A stretch of 64,000 bases of DNA from Nelumbo lutea (Eukaryota; Streptophyta; Magnoliopsida; Proteales; Nelumbonaceae), in NCBI GenBank assembly GCA_022828595.1, contig JAKGHH010000006.1:17170499-17234498 (forward strand), read 5' to 3'. Under the pieces are notes generated by a model that saw only the letters and a list, made by a program, of their open reading frames with translations, searched no databases and had not been told where the DNA came from. Shown piece by piece: positions 1-10,901 of the stretch; position 1 is the first letter of the stretch, and every line of letters starts with the position of its first letter. The translations under genes and the position numbers were made by a program.

Positions 1-1111
1 ATCGAAGAAGCTATCAATAGAAAATGGAAACTACGAGAGATTGGACACCGAGAAACTAGAGTAAAAAACAATCAATAGAAAATAGAAACCCTAAAGCTCA
101 TGGAAGAAAATGTGAAGAAATCAAATCCATCTGCAAGTCGAAACCATACCTGTGAGGGAACTCAACAGCGGTGGAGTTTCGTTCTCATCCCAGTGAGGTG
201 TTGAATGAACTATCGTTTTGATTTTATACGAAGAACAAAAACAGGTAATTTTAAAAATTTTGCGAGGAAATTAATGTCTTTCACATGGGTCTGAAACGCA
301 TCTAACCACGTTAAAGACTTGGTCCGCCTCTTATAGATTAAGATCTGAATTTGGATTTCAGACCTAGTAAGAGGGCAACCCAAACAAACGTGGCGCTGAA
401 AAGTAGCATTTTCAGATTTTAGATCTCTAAAAGCATTATCAAGTGTTTATGAACATGGAATCTTACCATGTGATTGCTCATGTTTTTAAGAAGTGTGATG
501 CCTCTATTTGTGTTCACTTATTCCAAGTACTTATTTATTCAAACAAATACTTAAAATAAGTGGTAAATCATACAACGAGTGGAAAATAAGCATTTAGTAT
601 GTATTTAATAGATGTTTCATTTATTAGTTAAACGTTTGTATTTGATTTATCTTCAAAACCGACAAAAATAATAATATCGATCATTTATGACAAATAGGCA
701 CTACTAAGTGTCATTAGGTGCCACAATGGAACAATAAATAAATGTCTAATCATTGGGAGAAACGTTAAAATGAAGTTTCTCCCAATGGTAGGCGTGCACA
801 TAAATCAAGGCCAATTTTTGTGTGCATCTATAGATATGGATCATCTTGATGGGCTAAATGCTGATTTAACAATAACATGGTGGCATTTTGATAAATACCT
901 ATTATGAAACACCCATGGAACAATGCTTATTCAAATTTGGTGGGACAAAACTATCCCACAAAAAATTTTCAAATTTCCACTGAATGCTCCTACTATTCTC
1001 TTTCTCCATTTGCGTTTGAAGAGACCTTTCAGTGGCAGGTGGTGTACGCGTTGTACTTAATCATGGTACCAAAACGTAGAGAAGAGTAGAAGAAAAGCTT
1101 GTATTGTATCA
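1..1111. other. Unassigned AT-rich intergenic DNA
   Basis: No protein, RNA gene or element with paired ends could be recognised. The minus strand at about 130-230 contains a CAG|GTATGG donor-like junction that could be the end of a short 5' UTR exon, but no coding exon follows on the visible side. The stretch at 300-560 resembles degraded MITE or hAT-type filler, without terminal repeats I could pair. Confidence 0.4.
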
Positions 1112-1650
1112 ATGGCTATTACAGCCATACCCATTGTAGTGGCCATTGCAGCTACCAACTTCAACAAAGCTCCCCTTGACATCCTATACTTCCTCGATCT
1201 TTTCTCCTTCTACTATTTCCAATCTCCCAATATGCAATGGCACTTCTGTACCAAGTGAGCCCTCGCCCTCTCCTCTAACCCCTCCAGCATCTTTTGGTGG
1301 CCCACTACCGCCACCACCACCACATCATCTAAGACGATGTAGTGGAAGCACCACTCCTTGACAGTTAAAGCTGTTAGAGGGAAGTTTGTACAAAAGAAGT
1401 CTCATATTCATATTGGTATAATCAGACATGACAACGACGAGACCACTCCCACCGCTTCCTAGCCATGGCCTTGTTGTCATTGGTAATAGTGTTCGCAAGA
1501 AATATGATGGAATCAGCGCTACTCTGGAAGAGAGAGCTAGAGGTATCACCATTAACACTGCTTACATCGAGAACGAGAGTGAGAACTGCCACTATGCTCA
1601 CGTCAATTGCCCTTTGTCATGGTCCAATACAAGTTTAACCTTACTTACGC
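1112..1650 (+). pseudogene. Broken copy of nuclear-encoded chloroplast elongation factor Tu
   Basis: EF-Tu delivers aminoacyl-tRNA to the chloroplast ribosome; in plants it is nuclear-encoded with a Ser/Pro-rich transit peptide. Here a possible start at 1112 and a Ser/Pro/Thr-rich stretch (1146-1330, partly in another frame) resemble a transit peptide. From 1367 the frame reads RGKFVQKKSHIHIG, like the mature N-terminus RGKFERKKPHVNIG. The P-loop that should follow (GHVDHGKTT) is wrecked (RHDNDETT). After frame changes the sequence resumes at 1480-1612 with [20 protein letters not shown], then a segment ending in HYAHVNCP, which matches the G2/G3 region of EF-Tu. Homology stops after the NCP motif, before GHADYVKNM. 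At least two frameshifts, a lost GTP-binding loop and a missing C-terminal 75 percent make it nonfunctional. Identity as EF-Tu is firm; the transit-peptide part is less sure. Confidence 0.8.
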
Positions 1651-1694
1651 TTGGTGGGTTATGTTGAGTGACATTTCATAAATTTTGATAGTAT

Positions 1695-2093
1695 GATTTT
1701 TCGATGTTGCTACCAAATTTGGAGCTGAGGGTAGCTTAATAATTTTCGAGGTCCAGAGGTTGCAAGTTTCACCTGCCAAGAGTGAAAAGACATCAGAGGC
1801 GTTGTAGTGTCCCTTTTATAGTCAGTCACCCGAGAGAGGAGTAATGAACCCTAAGTAATCATCCCGTAGATTGTGGTCACGTGTATGGAGTCAAACAGGC
1901 ATCGGTCGACCGTGACTCCTTCATTAGTGTGTTAGGAGTGAATGTGTCAAAAACGTTCAGTTGCATTAAATGCTCCACAAGTGTTCAGAGTGGGAGTTAC
2001 CATGCTTCCTTGGAGGAGTGTGGATTGATAGGAGTACCCCTAGATGATGCCACATGTCGAGGTCTAGCGTGTTGGCCAAATACACCTACATCA
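1695..2093 (-). repeat. LTR of a Tat-lineage gypsy element (copy 0), 3' LTR
   Basis: On the minus strand the LTR starts TGATGTAGGTGTATTTGGCC, with the + edge CATCA at 2089-2093. It is preceded by a polypurine tract (AAGAGTGGGGGACAAG on the minus strand, 2094-2109). The same start and tract recur in three other Tat LTRs in this window (right edges 7767, 30091, 61250). A minus-strand TATA box lies at 1811-1821. The left edge is not certain; I place it near 1695 where LTR-like composition ends. No internal region or partner LTR on the right survives beyond 2835. Confidence 0.6.
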
Positions 2094-2835
2094 CTTGTCC
2101 CCCACTCTTAAAGCCGAGGTCGGGGCCAACGAATGAACTACACTGAGGGCTTGACCTCGGCTAATGAGATTAGACATTAGTTCTAGTAGTACTTCATGTG
2201 TTTGTCCATATGCAAGAGTTCTACAAGTGACACCGTCATGTCTTTACATAGTCTAACGTTCGTGACCGGGACAGATGTGTGTTTCTATGGTCATGTTATC
2301 ATGACCTGCATGGGTGCTCGTTGCCATTGTCTGATAGTCGTGTTCAGGACGTGTGATGGCTTCTATTATGAAATAGCTTTGTCCAATACGGGAAATGACT
2401 TTTGTTGTCGGATAGCCATTTTTGGGACAAGCACTGGCTTCTGCTACCATGGGGTCGTGATTGGGATGGATGGTTAGATGGACGCGTTGGATCAACATAG
2501 CTTGAGCAGGAGGCGATGGGCAAGCCGGTTTTTGGCTTGAACTTCATTTCGTCTTTCAAGGTCAATGCCATGTGGAGGCTGTCGGAGTGGACGGTTGAGG
2601 CATTGCAATTGCAGCCATTGGATGAAGTGGATCTGGAATGTTCATTTTCCTTTAAAAAGGAGAGAAAGATGGGGGGGGGGGGATCCCACCATGCATTCGT
2701 TGTTGTGAATTTGTTGGGAGTTTCTTAGAGCACCTCGACTTTCGATCATTTTCTTTCCAATCTTTTCGGTACACCTTTTCTTGCTATGGCTTCATCTTCT
2801 ATCATGTCAACTTCTAACTCTAGTCATGAGACTTA
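2094..2835 (+). pseudogene. Promoter and first codons of a Tat antisense ORF, truncated
   Basis: Next to the copy 0 LTR, a plus-strand TATA-like TTTAAAAAGG at 2649-2660 is followed by an ATG at 2786. This opens a Ser/Thr-rich reading frame (MASSSIMSTSNSSHET) that stops after 16 codons, where AT-rich unrelated DNA begins. The arrangement (LTR, polypurine tract, about 600 bp, plus-strand TATA, MxxS start) is the same as in the Tat copies at 8.2, 30.4 and 61.5 kb. In Tat elements an additional antisense ORF between pol and the 3' LTR is a known feature. An 11-G run sits at about 2671-2681. Confidence 0.5.
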
Positions 2836-4608
2836 ATCCCTTCCCGATGTATAGCCTAATTTTAAATGTATAGCCTAATTTCAGTTATTTCTAGACTAAC
2901 CTGTAGCTTAATTTTAAATATATAGCCGGTTTTGGTTATAATTTCTCTAATTTTAAACTAATCCGAAAGTAAAACTATTTTCTTATCTAGATAGTGGGTC
3001 AATGATCCAACTCATAATTGAATAATAAATATTTAAAAAAAGATAGAACACCAAAAATGAAAATGTACAAAATTTTGGCAAAAACATTTGAAAACATTTC
3101 TAATGTTATATATTCATCATATTAAATAAAGATAATTATTAAAATAAAAGTTATTTTTATTTATGATAGAAATGGAACACAAAATTTAATAATAATAATA
3201 ATTGTTATTTGGTAGAAGCATTTAAGTTTGTTTTTAATCATATTGTTACTTTTGTTTTATTTTCAATTTCTATTTTAAATATAATATATCTAAAATTCAA
3301 GTAATTAATATAAAAAAAAAAATTCTCACGTACAATACATGTTCTTAATTAGTAGTAATTTCAAAAGTCCCAATGGAGAAAGAATATTTAGAACTTAAAG
3401 ATTGTTGAGATAAATAGTACTGATGGGTATAATGTATAAACAAGAGTGTTCATTATTGTACTACGAGTATAAACAAGTTGACAAAGAGCAGAGATTTGAG
3501 TAACATATACAACATGATCACGTCTAAAATCAAAATTTATTACAGTGGATACAAGCAACGATCTAAATATCAGTAGTCTCAATACCTAATTTAGTACATA
3601 TCGAAAGGACGGATACTATATGCTAGTGTAAGGGGCACATGCTGTTGCACATAAGTAAAAATGAAAGTCAAAACTTAAGTTCTGATTTATTTTTTAATAA
3701 CCTACATTAAAATCACGACAAGTATCATATATATATATAGAGAGAGAGAGATTAATTTTGCTATTATTGTTTGGTAAAGTCCCAAAATTATTGAAATGAA
3801 AATTTTGATTTATTTCATTTAAGAACAAGGGATGTTTCGGTTTAAAAAACATTACTTACTGATCATCATTATCTTTCTTAATAATTAATTAAAAATATCG
3901 ATGGGTTGTGTAATTTGCACATTTAATTCATGGTGGAAGCATTTACTCAGGTCACGTTTTGAACCAATGCTGTTTCCTGAGAGGTGTTTTTTGAGCAAAT
4001 ATTGCTGCATTGGTATGCCGTTTTCTCAAAATGAACTTTTGATACCACACGGTTCCTGATTTTCAAGATATGGTCTGGAAAAATCTATAACCAAACATCA
4101 GGCATGATCCAAAAAAACGGATTTCAAATATGATGCTGATGTGGCACCATTTTTCAATAAAACGGCTTTAGGTACAAATACTGGTTTAATTTCTTAAGAC
4201 TCATTGAGACAATTATGTAAAATAACAAATAGTACAATGACCCACACAGGTTGAATCAATGCAGGTTGATTTGGGACATAATAGATAACCAACAAGGTCG
4301 GGGTTGGTATTCTGATCAATTTCATTTGATATCTATTATTTATATTGTCAATCTAGGTTAGTTTTTATTTGAATTTTTTTTGGCATATAGATTTATTATT
4401 TAAGTGTAAATAATAATCCATTTTATGGATCTACATCATTTGAAGTGAGGCTTTTTTCTTTCTTTTTTTTTTTTTTTCTGAGTGGATATATACATGTCTG
4501 CAAAAGAATTCTTCTATTTGAAAGTGGAAATAACCACTCTTTTGATAAAACGATGTCACTTGTCTACGGGAGAAGCCCTCTACTCTAAGGGTTTTGTTTT
4601 AATACATC
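2836..4608. other. AT-rich intergenic DNA with a microsatellite
   Basis: Mostly AT-rich DNA with no recognisable gene. An (AT)n(AG)n microsatellite occupies about 3727-3751. The stretch 3940-4190 is less AT-rich and may be a degraded DNA transposon, but I could not pair its ends. The 64-codon minus-strand frame at 3388-3582 resembles nothing known. Confidence 0.5.
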
Positions 4609-4609
4609 A

Positions 4610-6598
4610 CTAGTCGGGGCCTCATGTGATGCATAGGTGTTGTTAAAAGAAATTGATTTTCATTATTTATCTTAAATTTTTAACTATTTTTATTACATTT
4701 TATTATTTTTATTGCTCTTAAGTGCAATGCATAAGCTTTGTTAACTAACACTAATTTAGATAGGAGTCTTAGGACATTTCTAATTGAGAGAAGCTTATAA
4801 ATCCTATCCATCTTAGCATTATTCTTGGGTGGGTTATCTATTGTCTAATAAATTAAAAATAAAAAGCCAAAAGTCTAGAAGGGATTAGCGAGAGAAGAGT
4901 TGCTTTTTTTTCAAGTTAAATTAAAATGTATCTTTATTGATTTTAATTAAGTTATACTTTATTAATTTATATCAATTTCACTAATAAAATACTTTTTTCT
5001 AAGTATTTAACCATTTATTAATTATTTAAATTTTACTTTTCTATAAAGTTAATTTTACTAATTTTTTGCTACTTTTTCATTTTTAATATTTTCTCAATAA
5101 ATATTACTTTTAATATATTAAGAAACTTCCATTATTTTTAGTCTTATTTATTAGTTAATTAAAATTTTAAGTTTCTAATTTTTTGTTATTTTCTACTTTT
5201 TTAGAAAACTTCCCTTCTTTTATCAGTTTTTCCCATTAATTAACAAAAAAATTAATATTTTTTCTATTATCTTCCCTTACTATTTTGATTTTTTATATTT
5301 TATAATCAATAAAATATTTTTTAGTAAAAAATCCTCTTATTCACTCATTTTATTTTCAAATTTGCATAACTAGTGGAACCAATCAAACCAAATCATTCCA
5401 ACTCAATATGAATTGGTTGGAGTATGAGATTTTGTCTATGGGTTGGAGAAAACTCAAGGATTCCTTGTTAGTGTCCTGCCCGAACTCGCCTCGCCATTGG
5501 GGATAAAACAAGGGTGGAAGTAGGGGATTTTGTCTACAGGTCAGGGATGGGGAGGGGGTGCCCTGCCCCAAACCCATTCCGTTGTCATTCCTAATCAATA
5601 AAAATCTGTTCAAATTGGTAACTAGCTAAAATTTTATATTTTCTTAATCCATCTTTTTTTTTTTTTTCTATGAATTTCTTAACCCATCTTGTTATAGTAT
5701 TATCAATACAAATAGTGACATGTAGAGCCCAAAATGTCCCAAGGAGAGAGGAATAGATCTTATAATTACAACACTAAAATATTATTTATAATTATAATAA
5801 GATTTTTAATATTTTATTACTTTACTTATATCATTTGTCCTATTGTATTATCTATTTTTTCTCTTACTAGTATTTTAGACATGTTTTACTCATTTATTTC
5901 AATATTTAAGTTTTAACTTGAATTGTGTTTAGAAAAATTTTAACTTAAACATTAATATATATTTTAGGATCTGTTTGGTTCGTAGCCGGAATCGGAATCG
6001 GAATCGGAATCAGAACGGTCCATTCCCATAGTCTGTTTGGTTCAGACAGGAATGAGAATGAGAATTAAAATCAGCAGGAATGGGAATGGGATTCCGATTC
6101 CACCCAAACAAACAGTTGGAATCGGCATAGCCCATTCCGATTCCGATTCTAGACTCCTATTTCTACAAACCAAACGGACCCTTAATACATTGTTGAAGAA
6201 TAATATATATGTATTTAGAAGGTGGAAGAGATAGATAGAAATAGATAGAGAGAGAGGTTAGGGGTTGGGATATTATATGGTTTATTGGGCATGTGAGATA
6301 AATTAGGAGATGTTTTAGGTGAAGAGATAGTTTAGGAGAAATTTTAGGAGAGGAGATGATTTAGGGGTGAGAGAGAGAGAGAGAGAGAGATTTTAGAAAG
6401 ATTTTTAAGATTTGATTTGAAATTTTGAGAGGAAGGATGGCTGGCCTAATAAAATAGGCTAAACCATTGGTGACTTGGTTTAATGGTAGGGTTGGGAAGG
6501 GGAAAGAAGAAAGAGCAAAAGAGGAATTAGGAAAGGGGGTTTAGAGAAAGGAGAGGCATGCTGACTTGGACATTTTTGCTTTTTATATATAGTATAGA
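4610..6598 (-). mobile_element. Non-autonomous Helitron-like element A
   Basis: Read on the minus strand, the element starts TCTATACTATATATAAA (at 6598) and ends with a GC-rich imperfect hairpin (CCTATG/CATGAGG) followed by GCCCCGACTAG|T at 4609. This matches Helitron rules: 5' TC, 3' hairpin about 10 nt before CTRR, insertion between A and T, no target duplication. The interior is AT-rich, with a GA repeat at 6369-6390, and encodes nothing. The same 3' terminus (GGGTCCCCGCTAGT type) and interior recur at 21606 and about 42986. A Tourist-like MITE has inserted into it. No Rep/helicase ORF is present, so it would depend on an autonomous relative. Confidence 0.6.
5967..6181. mobile_element. Tourist-like (PIF/Harbinger) MITE, 215 bp
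   Basis: The ends form terminal inverted repeats: GGATCTGTTTGGTTCGTAG on the left, and GGGTCCGTTTGGTTTGTAG as the reverse complement of the right end. They are flanked by TTA at 5964-5966 and 6182-6184, the TTA/TAA duplication typical of Harbinger-group MITEs. The interior is built from GGAATC-type hexamer runs, in opposite orientations on the two arms, so the whole element could fold on itself. It lies inside Helitron-like element A and so inserted after it. Confidence 0.85.
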
Positions 6599-6958
6599 TG
6601 TATAGAATCAAATTTGGGTCTGCCTATCATCCGTTTACCCCAAATAATAAAGTCTTCTCATATTTCCAGCAATACCCCATTTACATAACAGGATGCAAAA
6701 TGTAGTGTGGCCATATCAAATTAGTTTGGGCTTGGGTCAGGTTCATATTTGGGTTGGTAAATTTGAACTTTGACATTAGTTTGTTTTTGCATTGGAACAT
6801 CAAGATAAACTTTTGAACCAAATCCTTTTCATCTTGGATTGTTTCAACTAATGTAAATTTCTTACTTATAAATGACCTGGCCAAAATTTAAAATGTTTAT
6901 ACCCAACCAATATCCACTACATGTTTCTCTTTATGTTTTTCTAAGCTCTTTCCTTTTT
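6599..6958. other. Unassigned intergenic DNA
   Basis: About 360 bp between the Helitron-like end and a dispersed repeat. Nothing was recognised on either strand. The 67-codon minus-strand frame at 6681-6884 has no familiar motif. Confidence 0.4.
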
Positions 6959-7150
6959 TGGGTAAATTACAAAGATTCCTTGTACTATGGGGTCAGTGGC
7001 AAATACTCCTTGAACTTTTATTTGGATCAAAGGCCCCCTTGAACTTTCACTTTGTGACAAATACCAATTCTATTAGAGTTCCATCGGTTAACTTTGAAAA
7101 AGATTCTCATTCATCTGTTTAAAATTTTTTAGGTCCCAAATTACCCTTTT
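6959..7150. repeat. Dispersed repeat, related to 59846-60010
   Basis: This begins GGGTAAATTACAAAG, continues with a block about 'tactatggggtca', and then has two CTTGAACTTT/CTTTGTGACAAATA motifs. The same order is found at 59846-60010 in the same orientation. The boundaries and class are unknown; no terminal repeats could be paired. Confidence 0.6.
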
Positions 7151-7299
7151 CTTATTTATTTGATTGATTTATGATTTGATTAGTTTTCTAAATATAACAT
7201 TGAAGTCCTATCCATTGCTCCAATAGATCCTTGCTGATTTTTTGTTGGATTCAACAATCAAATGAAATGGTAGAGGTTTATCTTTCATAGATATAAATT

Positions 7300-7767
7300 T
7301 ATGGTTTCGTTTGTTTTTTGTTTTTGATTTATTAGAGAAAGGAATAGATAATTTTTATATTTTGAGATGAGGAGAGACATTCATGTCTACGAAATGAATT
7401 AAGAATTAAAAAAGCCTTGGTTCTGGGGTCTATTTATAGCTATCTAAGGTTCAGGTGCTATTAGGCAACATCTTTGAGGTTTCTACGGAGCTGTTTCCAC
7501 AATTTGAGGCATGCTGGATCGTCAGTTGCTAGATTCGCATGACAGTTATAGGTTGCCCACGGGCCTTGTGGCGTACGACTTGGCGAGTTGCTCCTATGGT
7601 CGCGGTAACGGTACTTACAAGGGCCAAGCTCCCCCCAGCTCGGTTGTACACTTGATGTCGGTTGCCATGTGTTGTCTTGTCTAGCTGTCTTACCGAGTTG
7701 AATGTTGTGTTGCCAGCAGTGTTCACATGTCGGTAGCTATGCTGGGTGACCAAAATGTCCCTCATCA
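7300..7767 (-). repeat. 3' LTR of Tat-lineage element, copy 1
   Basis: The minus strand starts TGATGAGGGACATTTTGG at 7767. The adjoining polypurine tract (CAAGAGTGGGGCGCAAT on the minus strand) is at 7768-7784. A minus-strand TATA box (CTATAAATAG) is at about 7429-7438, so R and U5 run to its left. The left edge is not resolved and 7300 is approximate. Confidence 0.6.
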
Positions 7768-8188
7768 ATTGCGCCCCACTCTTGAGCCGTTGCTCAATGG
7801 GCGAAGAGAGTAGGAACTTCTGGGGCGTTTTGGGTTTGCTACTTTTTGTTGGTGGCCCAATTCACCCTTCTTGGTGGTTCAGTTCACCCTTGTTGGCAGT
7901 TAAATTCACCCTTGTTGGTGGTTCAGCTAGCCCAGCTTGGGCTTGGTCTGAGCCACTTCCTCTAGAATCTTCTAGAGTGGGTGGCTTCACACGCACAACT
8001 TCTATGGCAAGTGATTTGAATTTGAATGCACACCTAAATTCAAACTGAACGTGTGCGCTTTGTTTTTGAATTTTTGAATTGGTGCGCTTGCTTTTAAACT
8101 AATGCCAAGCTGTCTCGCACCTGTGTCGTTGGATCCATGGCTGCTAGATGCAATTCCCTTCTAAGCTGTTGATTATGTTTCTCACGAG

Positions 8189-8200
8189 CTATAAATATGG
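8189..8200 (+). promoter_or_regulatory. TATA box of the Tat copy 1 antisense ORF
   Basis: CTATAAATATGG stands about 205 bp before the ATG at 8404. It points in the direction opposite to the LTR promoter of the same element. A box in the equivalent place occurs in Tat copies 2 (30376) and 3 (61517). Confidence 0.5.
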
Positions 8201-8403
8201 GGGCCTATAATGAGGTCCCCACATATTCACTATTTTTGGACTTTTTCGAAGGAGGAGAGTGTTCTACGAGTCTATTTCCCATACTGGTCTATTGAGGTGA
8301 GTTTGATTCTTCGTCTGTGATCTATTCTTTCTTCTCTCCTCGAGTTCCGCTGCTGTTGCTCTTTGATCTTTTGCTTTTCTAGTGAGTACTTGTCTTTTCG
8401 TCA

Positions 8404-10267
8404 TGTCTCATAGTCTAGCCAAAGATAGGATATCTGGCTGTAGGTAGGATGAGGAATCTAGCTCCTTTAGCGAGGGTTTATTCAAGTCTTTCTGTTGTGG
8501 GGCCCTAGTGGGCAAGAGGGAGGAAGTAGAGGCCATGTTAGATTCACTCGAGCCCACCTAACTATCTAGGGAAGAAATAATCAAGTTGTGCCAGAGATAT
8601 GAGATCCCTAACGAGTATCACTGGATAGAGCCCGCTGCTAGTCAATACCCTTGGGATCACGACATGGAGGGGTTGTGTGTGTACAAGGAATCTCTGGCGG
8701 TAGGCCTCTGCTTTCCTCTCCATCTGTTCACTACTGCTGTACTAAGGCATTATAGGGTGTACTTGGGTCAGCTCGCCCCCAATGGGGTGAGGACATTTGT
8801 TGGGCTGATCAGCTTGTGCCACCACCAGGGCTTCCCTTTGAGCTTTGAGGCCTCTTTGCTCTGGTACAAATGAAAGTATTTCTGGTCCGTTCTATTTCTA
8901 CCTTCCTTTCCGCAGCGGGAGGAAGATTTTTAACTTTCCCAACAAGGTTAGGGGCTGGAAGTAGAGGTTCTTCTTTCTTGAGAAGGATGGTGGTTGGGAT
9001 GTCAACACTTCCTAGTTTAGTAGTCCCCAAAAGGTTGCTAAGTGCAAGGATGCCGAGCTTCAGGCTGCCGTCCAGCAACTCGCCTAGGAACGAGTTAGAA
9101 TTAGAGTGTTTCTAGCTGAGCCGATGCTTGTGCAAGTGGGACTGAGCCGTATAGATGTTTTCGTTTTAGGTCGCACATTGCATGTTTTATTCAGGTTGTA
9201 TATCTACTTATTTTTTATTTTTGTTAGCTCGACAACTGATGTCTCTGTCTTTGCAGGTATGGTGAGCTTGTCCTCTATGATGTTTGCTGAGGAGGAGCTG
9301 AGGTCTTCTCGCAAGAAGCGCCGAGCTGTGTGTAGGTCATCTAGGGGGAAGGTTTCTTCGTCTGGGACCCCTTTGGTTGTCAACCTAGAGGGGGAAGGGG
9401 ACCCGATGTGCATTGAGTAGCATTTGCTAGAGCCACAGGTCGCACAGGAAGAGAGGGAGGCTAGCCCTTACATTTCCAACATCCCCCCTTTGTTCCCTGT
9501 ATTCCTGACATGAATGTTTTTGACCGGGTGAGTGATGCTCGCGTAGCTCTTCGATTGGGCAGGGGCATACTTCTTACTAAAGACATGTGGCAGTTCAGCA
9601 AGCTAGATCTCATCGAAACTAGGGCCTAGTTGACATAGTATATCATCCAGGTCTATTTCTCTTCCTGCTGAAATTCCTTGGTTCCTATTGCGAGGCATCT
9701 TACTATGTTTCTGGTTTTTGCAAGGAAACACTTACAACCAAGTTCAATTGGACCGAGCTCACTCTACGCAAAAGGAGAGGGCCAGCATGCAAGCTAACCT
9801 CGATCTACTCAACACCGAGGTGCAGAAACTCAGGATTGATTCAGAGGGGGAGTGTCTAGAATGCCAGCATCTGTACAATGCGAACCTGAATATACAGTGT
9901 GAGCTGACCTAGTCCCAGCACAAGCTGAGCGAGTCGCAGTCAAAGTGTTCCCAGTAGGAGTGTCCTAGAGCTAAGCGAGCTAGGGGAGGCTGTTGCTTCT
10001 TACTTGTAGTCTCCCACATATGGGAAGCAGAGGGCATTGGATGGTATCCCTTCGATGAAAAGGGGATTCAATCTATGTCATCGCTATTTGAAGTCCTTGT
10101 ACCTTGATCTCGACGTCAACTCCATCACAACATGCAAGGGCCCATGTGAGCTCGTCATGTAGGTGGACGAAGAGCCTTTGACACCAGAGGAAGAGGAGGA
10201 CGGTGAAGAGGAGGTTGAAGAAGGAGGCGACAAGGAGGGCCTAGATGATGATGGCAGTGATGAGTAG
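8404..10267 (+). pseudogene. Tat antisense ORF (Transposase_28 / 'putative gypsy type transposon' family), degenerate
   Basis: The ATG at 8404 opens MSHSLAKDRISG, then the frame is broken by stops. A conserved block around 8586-8873 (LGLCFPLHLF-like, then QLAPNGVRTFVGLISLC) matches the plant family often labelled 'putative gypsy type transposon' or Transposase_28. That family is carried in antisense by Tat-type retrotransposons such as Grande and RIRE2. A basic patch (RKKRR) lies at 9310. A Gln/Glu-rich, probably coiled-coil part is at 9730-9910, and the 3' end is strongly acidic (EEEEDGEEEVEEGG to GSDE, stop at 10265-10267). A possible intron acceptor (TCTTTGCAG|GT) sits at about 9258. The function of this family is unknown. 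Many stops make it inactive. Confidence 0.6.
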
Positions 10268-10355
10268 GTCACTCTACAACTCAACTAGTTATCTAGTGGA
10301 ATTGGGGGTGGTTTCCCTTTTAATGTTTCGGGCACCTTGTGCATTTGTAAGATTT

Positions 10356-10690
10356 CTAGGGCTTGCATGCCCTATATTGTCCAAACATTACTAAACCTTC
10401 CCTTTTTTTTAGCGGATGCTTGGTCCACTTTTTGTAAGACCATTTGGCCCCTTTTTGTAAGACCGCTTGGCGAATTGATCCCAATTTTTTATGGAACCAA
10501 GAGTCAGCCTGGAATACCAGAGCCAGGCTTCCTCTTTCAGGGTGGTGGGAAATACTATGCACATGCTGGCGTCATTTTCTCCATGGAGGAGCATGAGGGC
10601 CTGGAAGCTGTTCGCATGCTCCACCGGGTCTGTCTTTCCCCTGTAGGACTCCAAAGTTGGGGCTTGGAAGTTCTTTGGATGTGGTGCCCA
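10356..10690 (-). pseudogene. Tat/gypsy gag fragment (copy 1)
   Basis: The minus-strand frame 10409-10690 reads FQAPTLESYRGKTDPVEHAN, then an ALMLLHG block and a WYSRLTLGSI motif, a typical gypsy Gag core (Retrotrans_gag). The end is frameshifted. The protease, RT and integrase that should lie between this and the antisense ORF are missing (only about 90 bp separates them), as are the gag start and the 5' LTR. The right edge abuts the SAUR 3' flank at about 10691, so the element is truncated there. Confidence 0.7.
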
Positions 10691-10901
10691 CATATATAAG
10701 ACAAATGGAGGTTTGATGCATATCCAATAAAAATTTAATAAAAAGAGGAACAAATCTATAAAAAAATTATGCTTCTCTATAAAACAACAAGCATAATTGA
10801 AAGAATATCTACAAGGACTATGGAACTCAAAAACTTGAAAATTGAGAGATTAGTTCAATTGTGGCAGTAATCTCTAACTACAATTTGCCCCTACTATCTA
10901 T
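10691..10901 (-). other. Displaced 3' flank of SAUR copy 1
   Basis: This stretch aligns along its length with 39648-39860, the DNA just 3' of SAUR copy 2, and stops at the Athila insertion point. In copy 2 the equivalent sequence runs straight into the SAUR stop codon. It therefore holds the former 3' UTR and polyadenylation region of copy 1, now 7.3 kb from the gene. The last five bases (TCTAT, 10897-10901) are the target duplication. Confidence 0.85.

Noticed and set aside
130..230. Minus-strand splice-donor-like site (CAG|GTATGG) as a 5' UTR exon
   Set aside because: One short motif only; the rest of the presumed gene would be outside the window.
1428..1667. 79-codon frame that might be a functional EF-Tu or small GTPase
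   Set aside because: It covers only a fragment of domain I, lacks the P-loop, and flanking EF-Tu sequence lies in other frames.
3940..4190. Possible DNA transposon between AT-rich blocks
   Set aside because: No terminal inverted repeats or target duplication could be paired.
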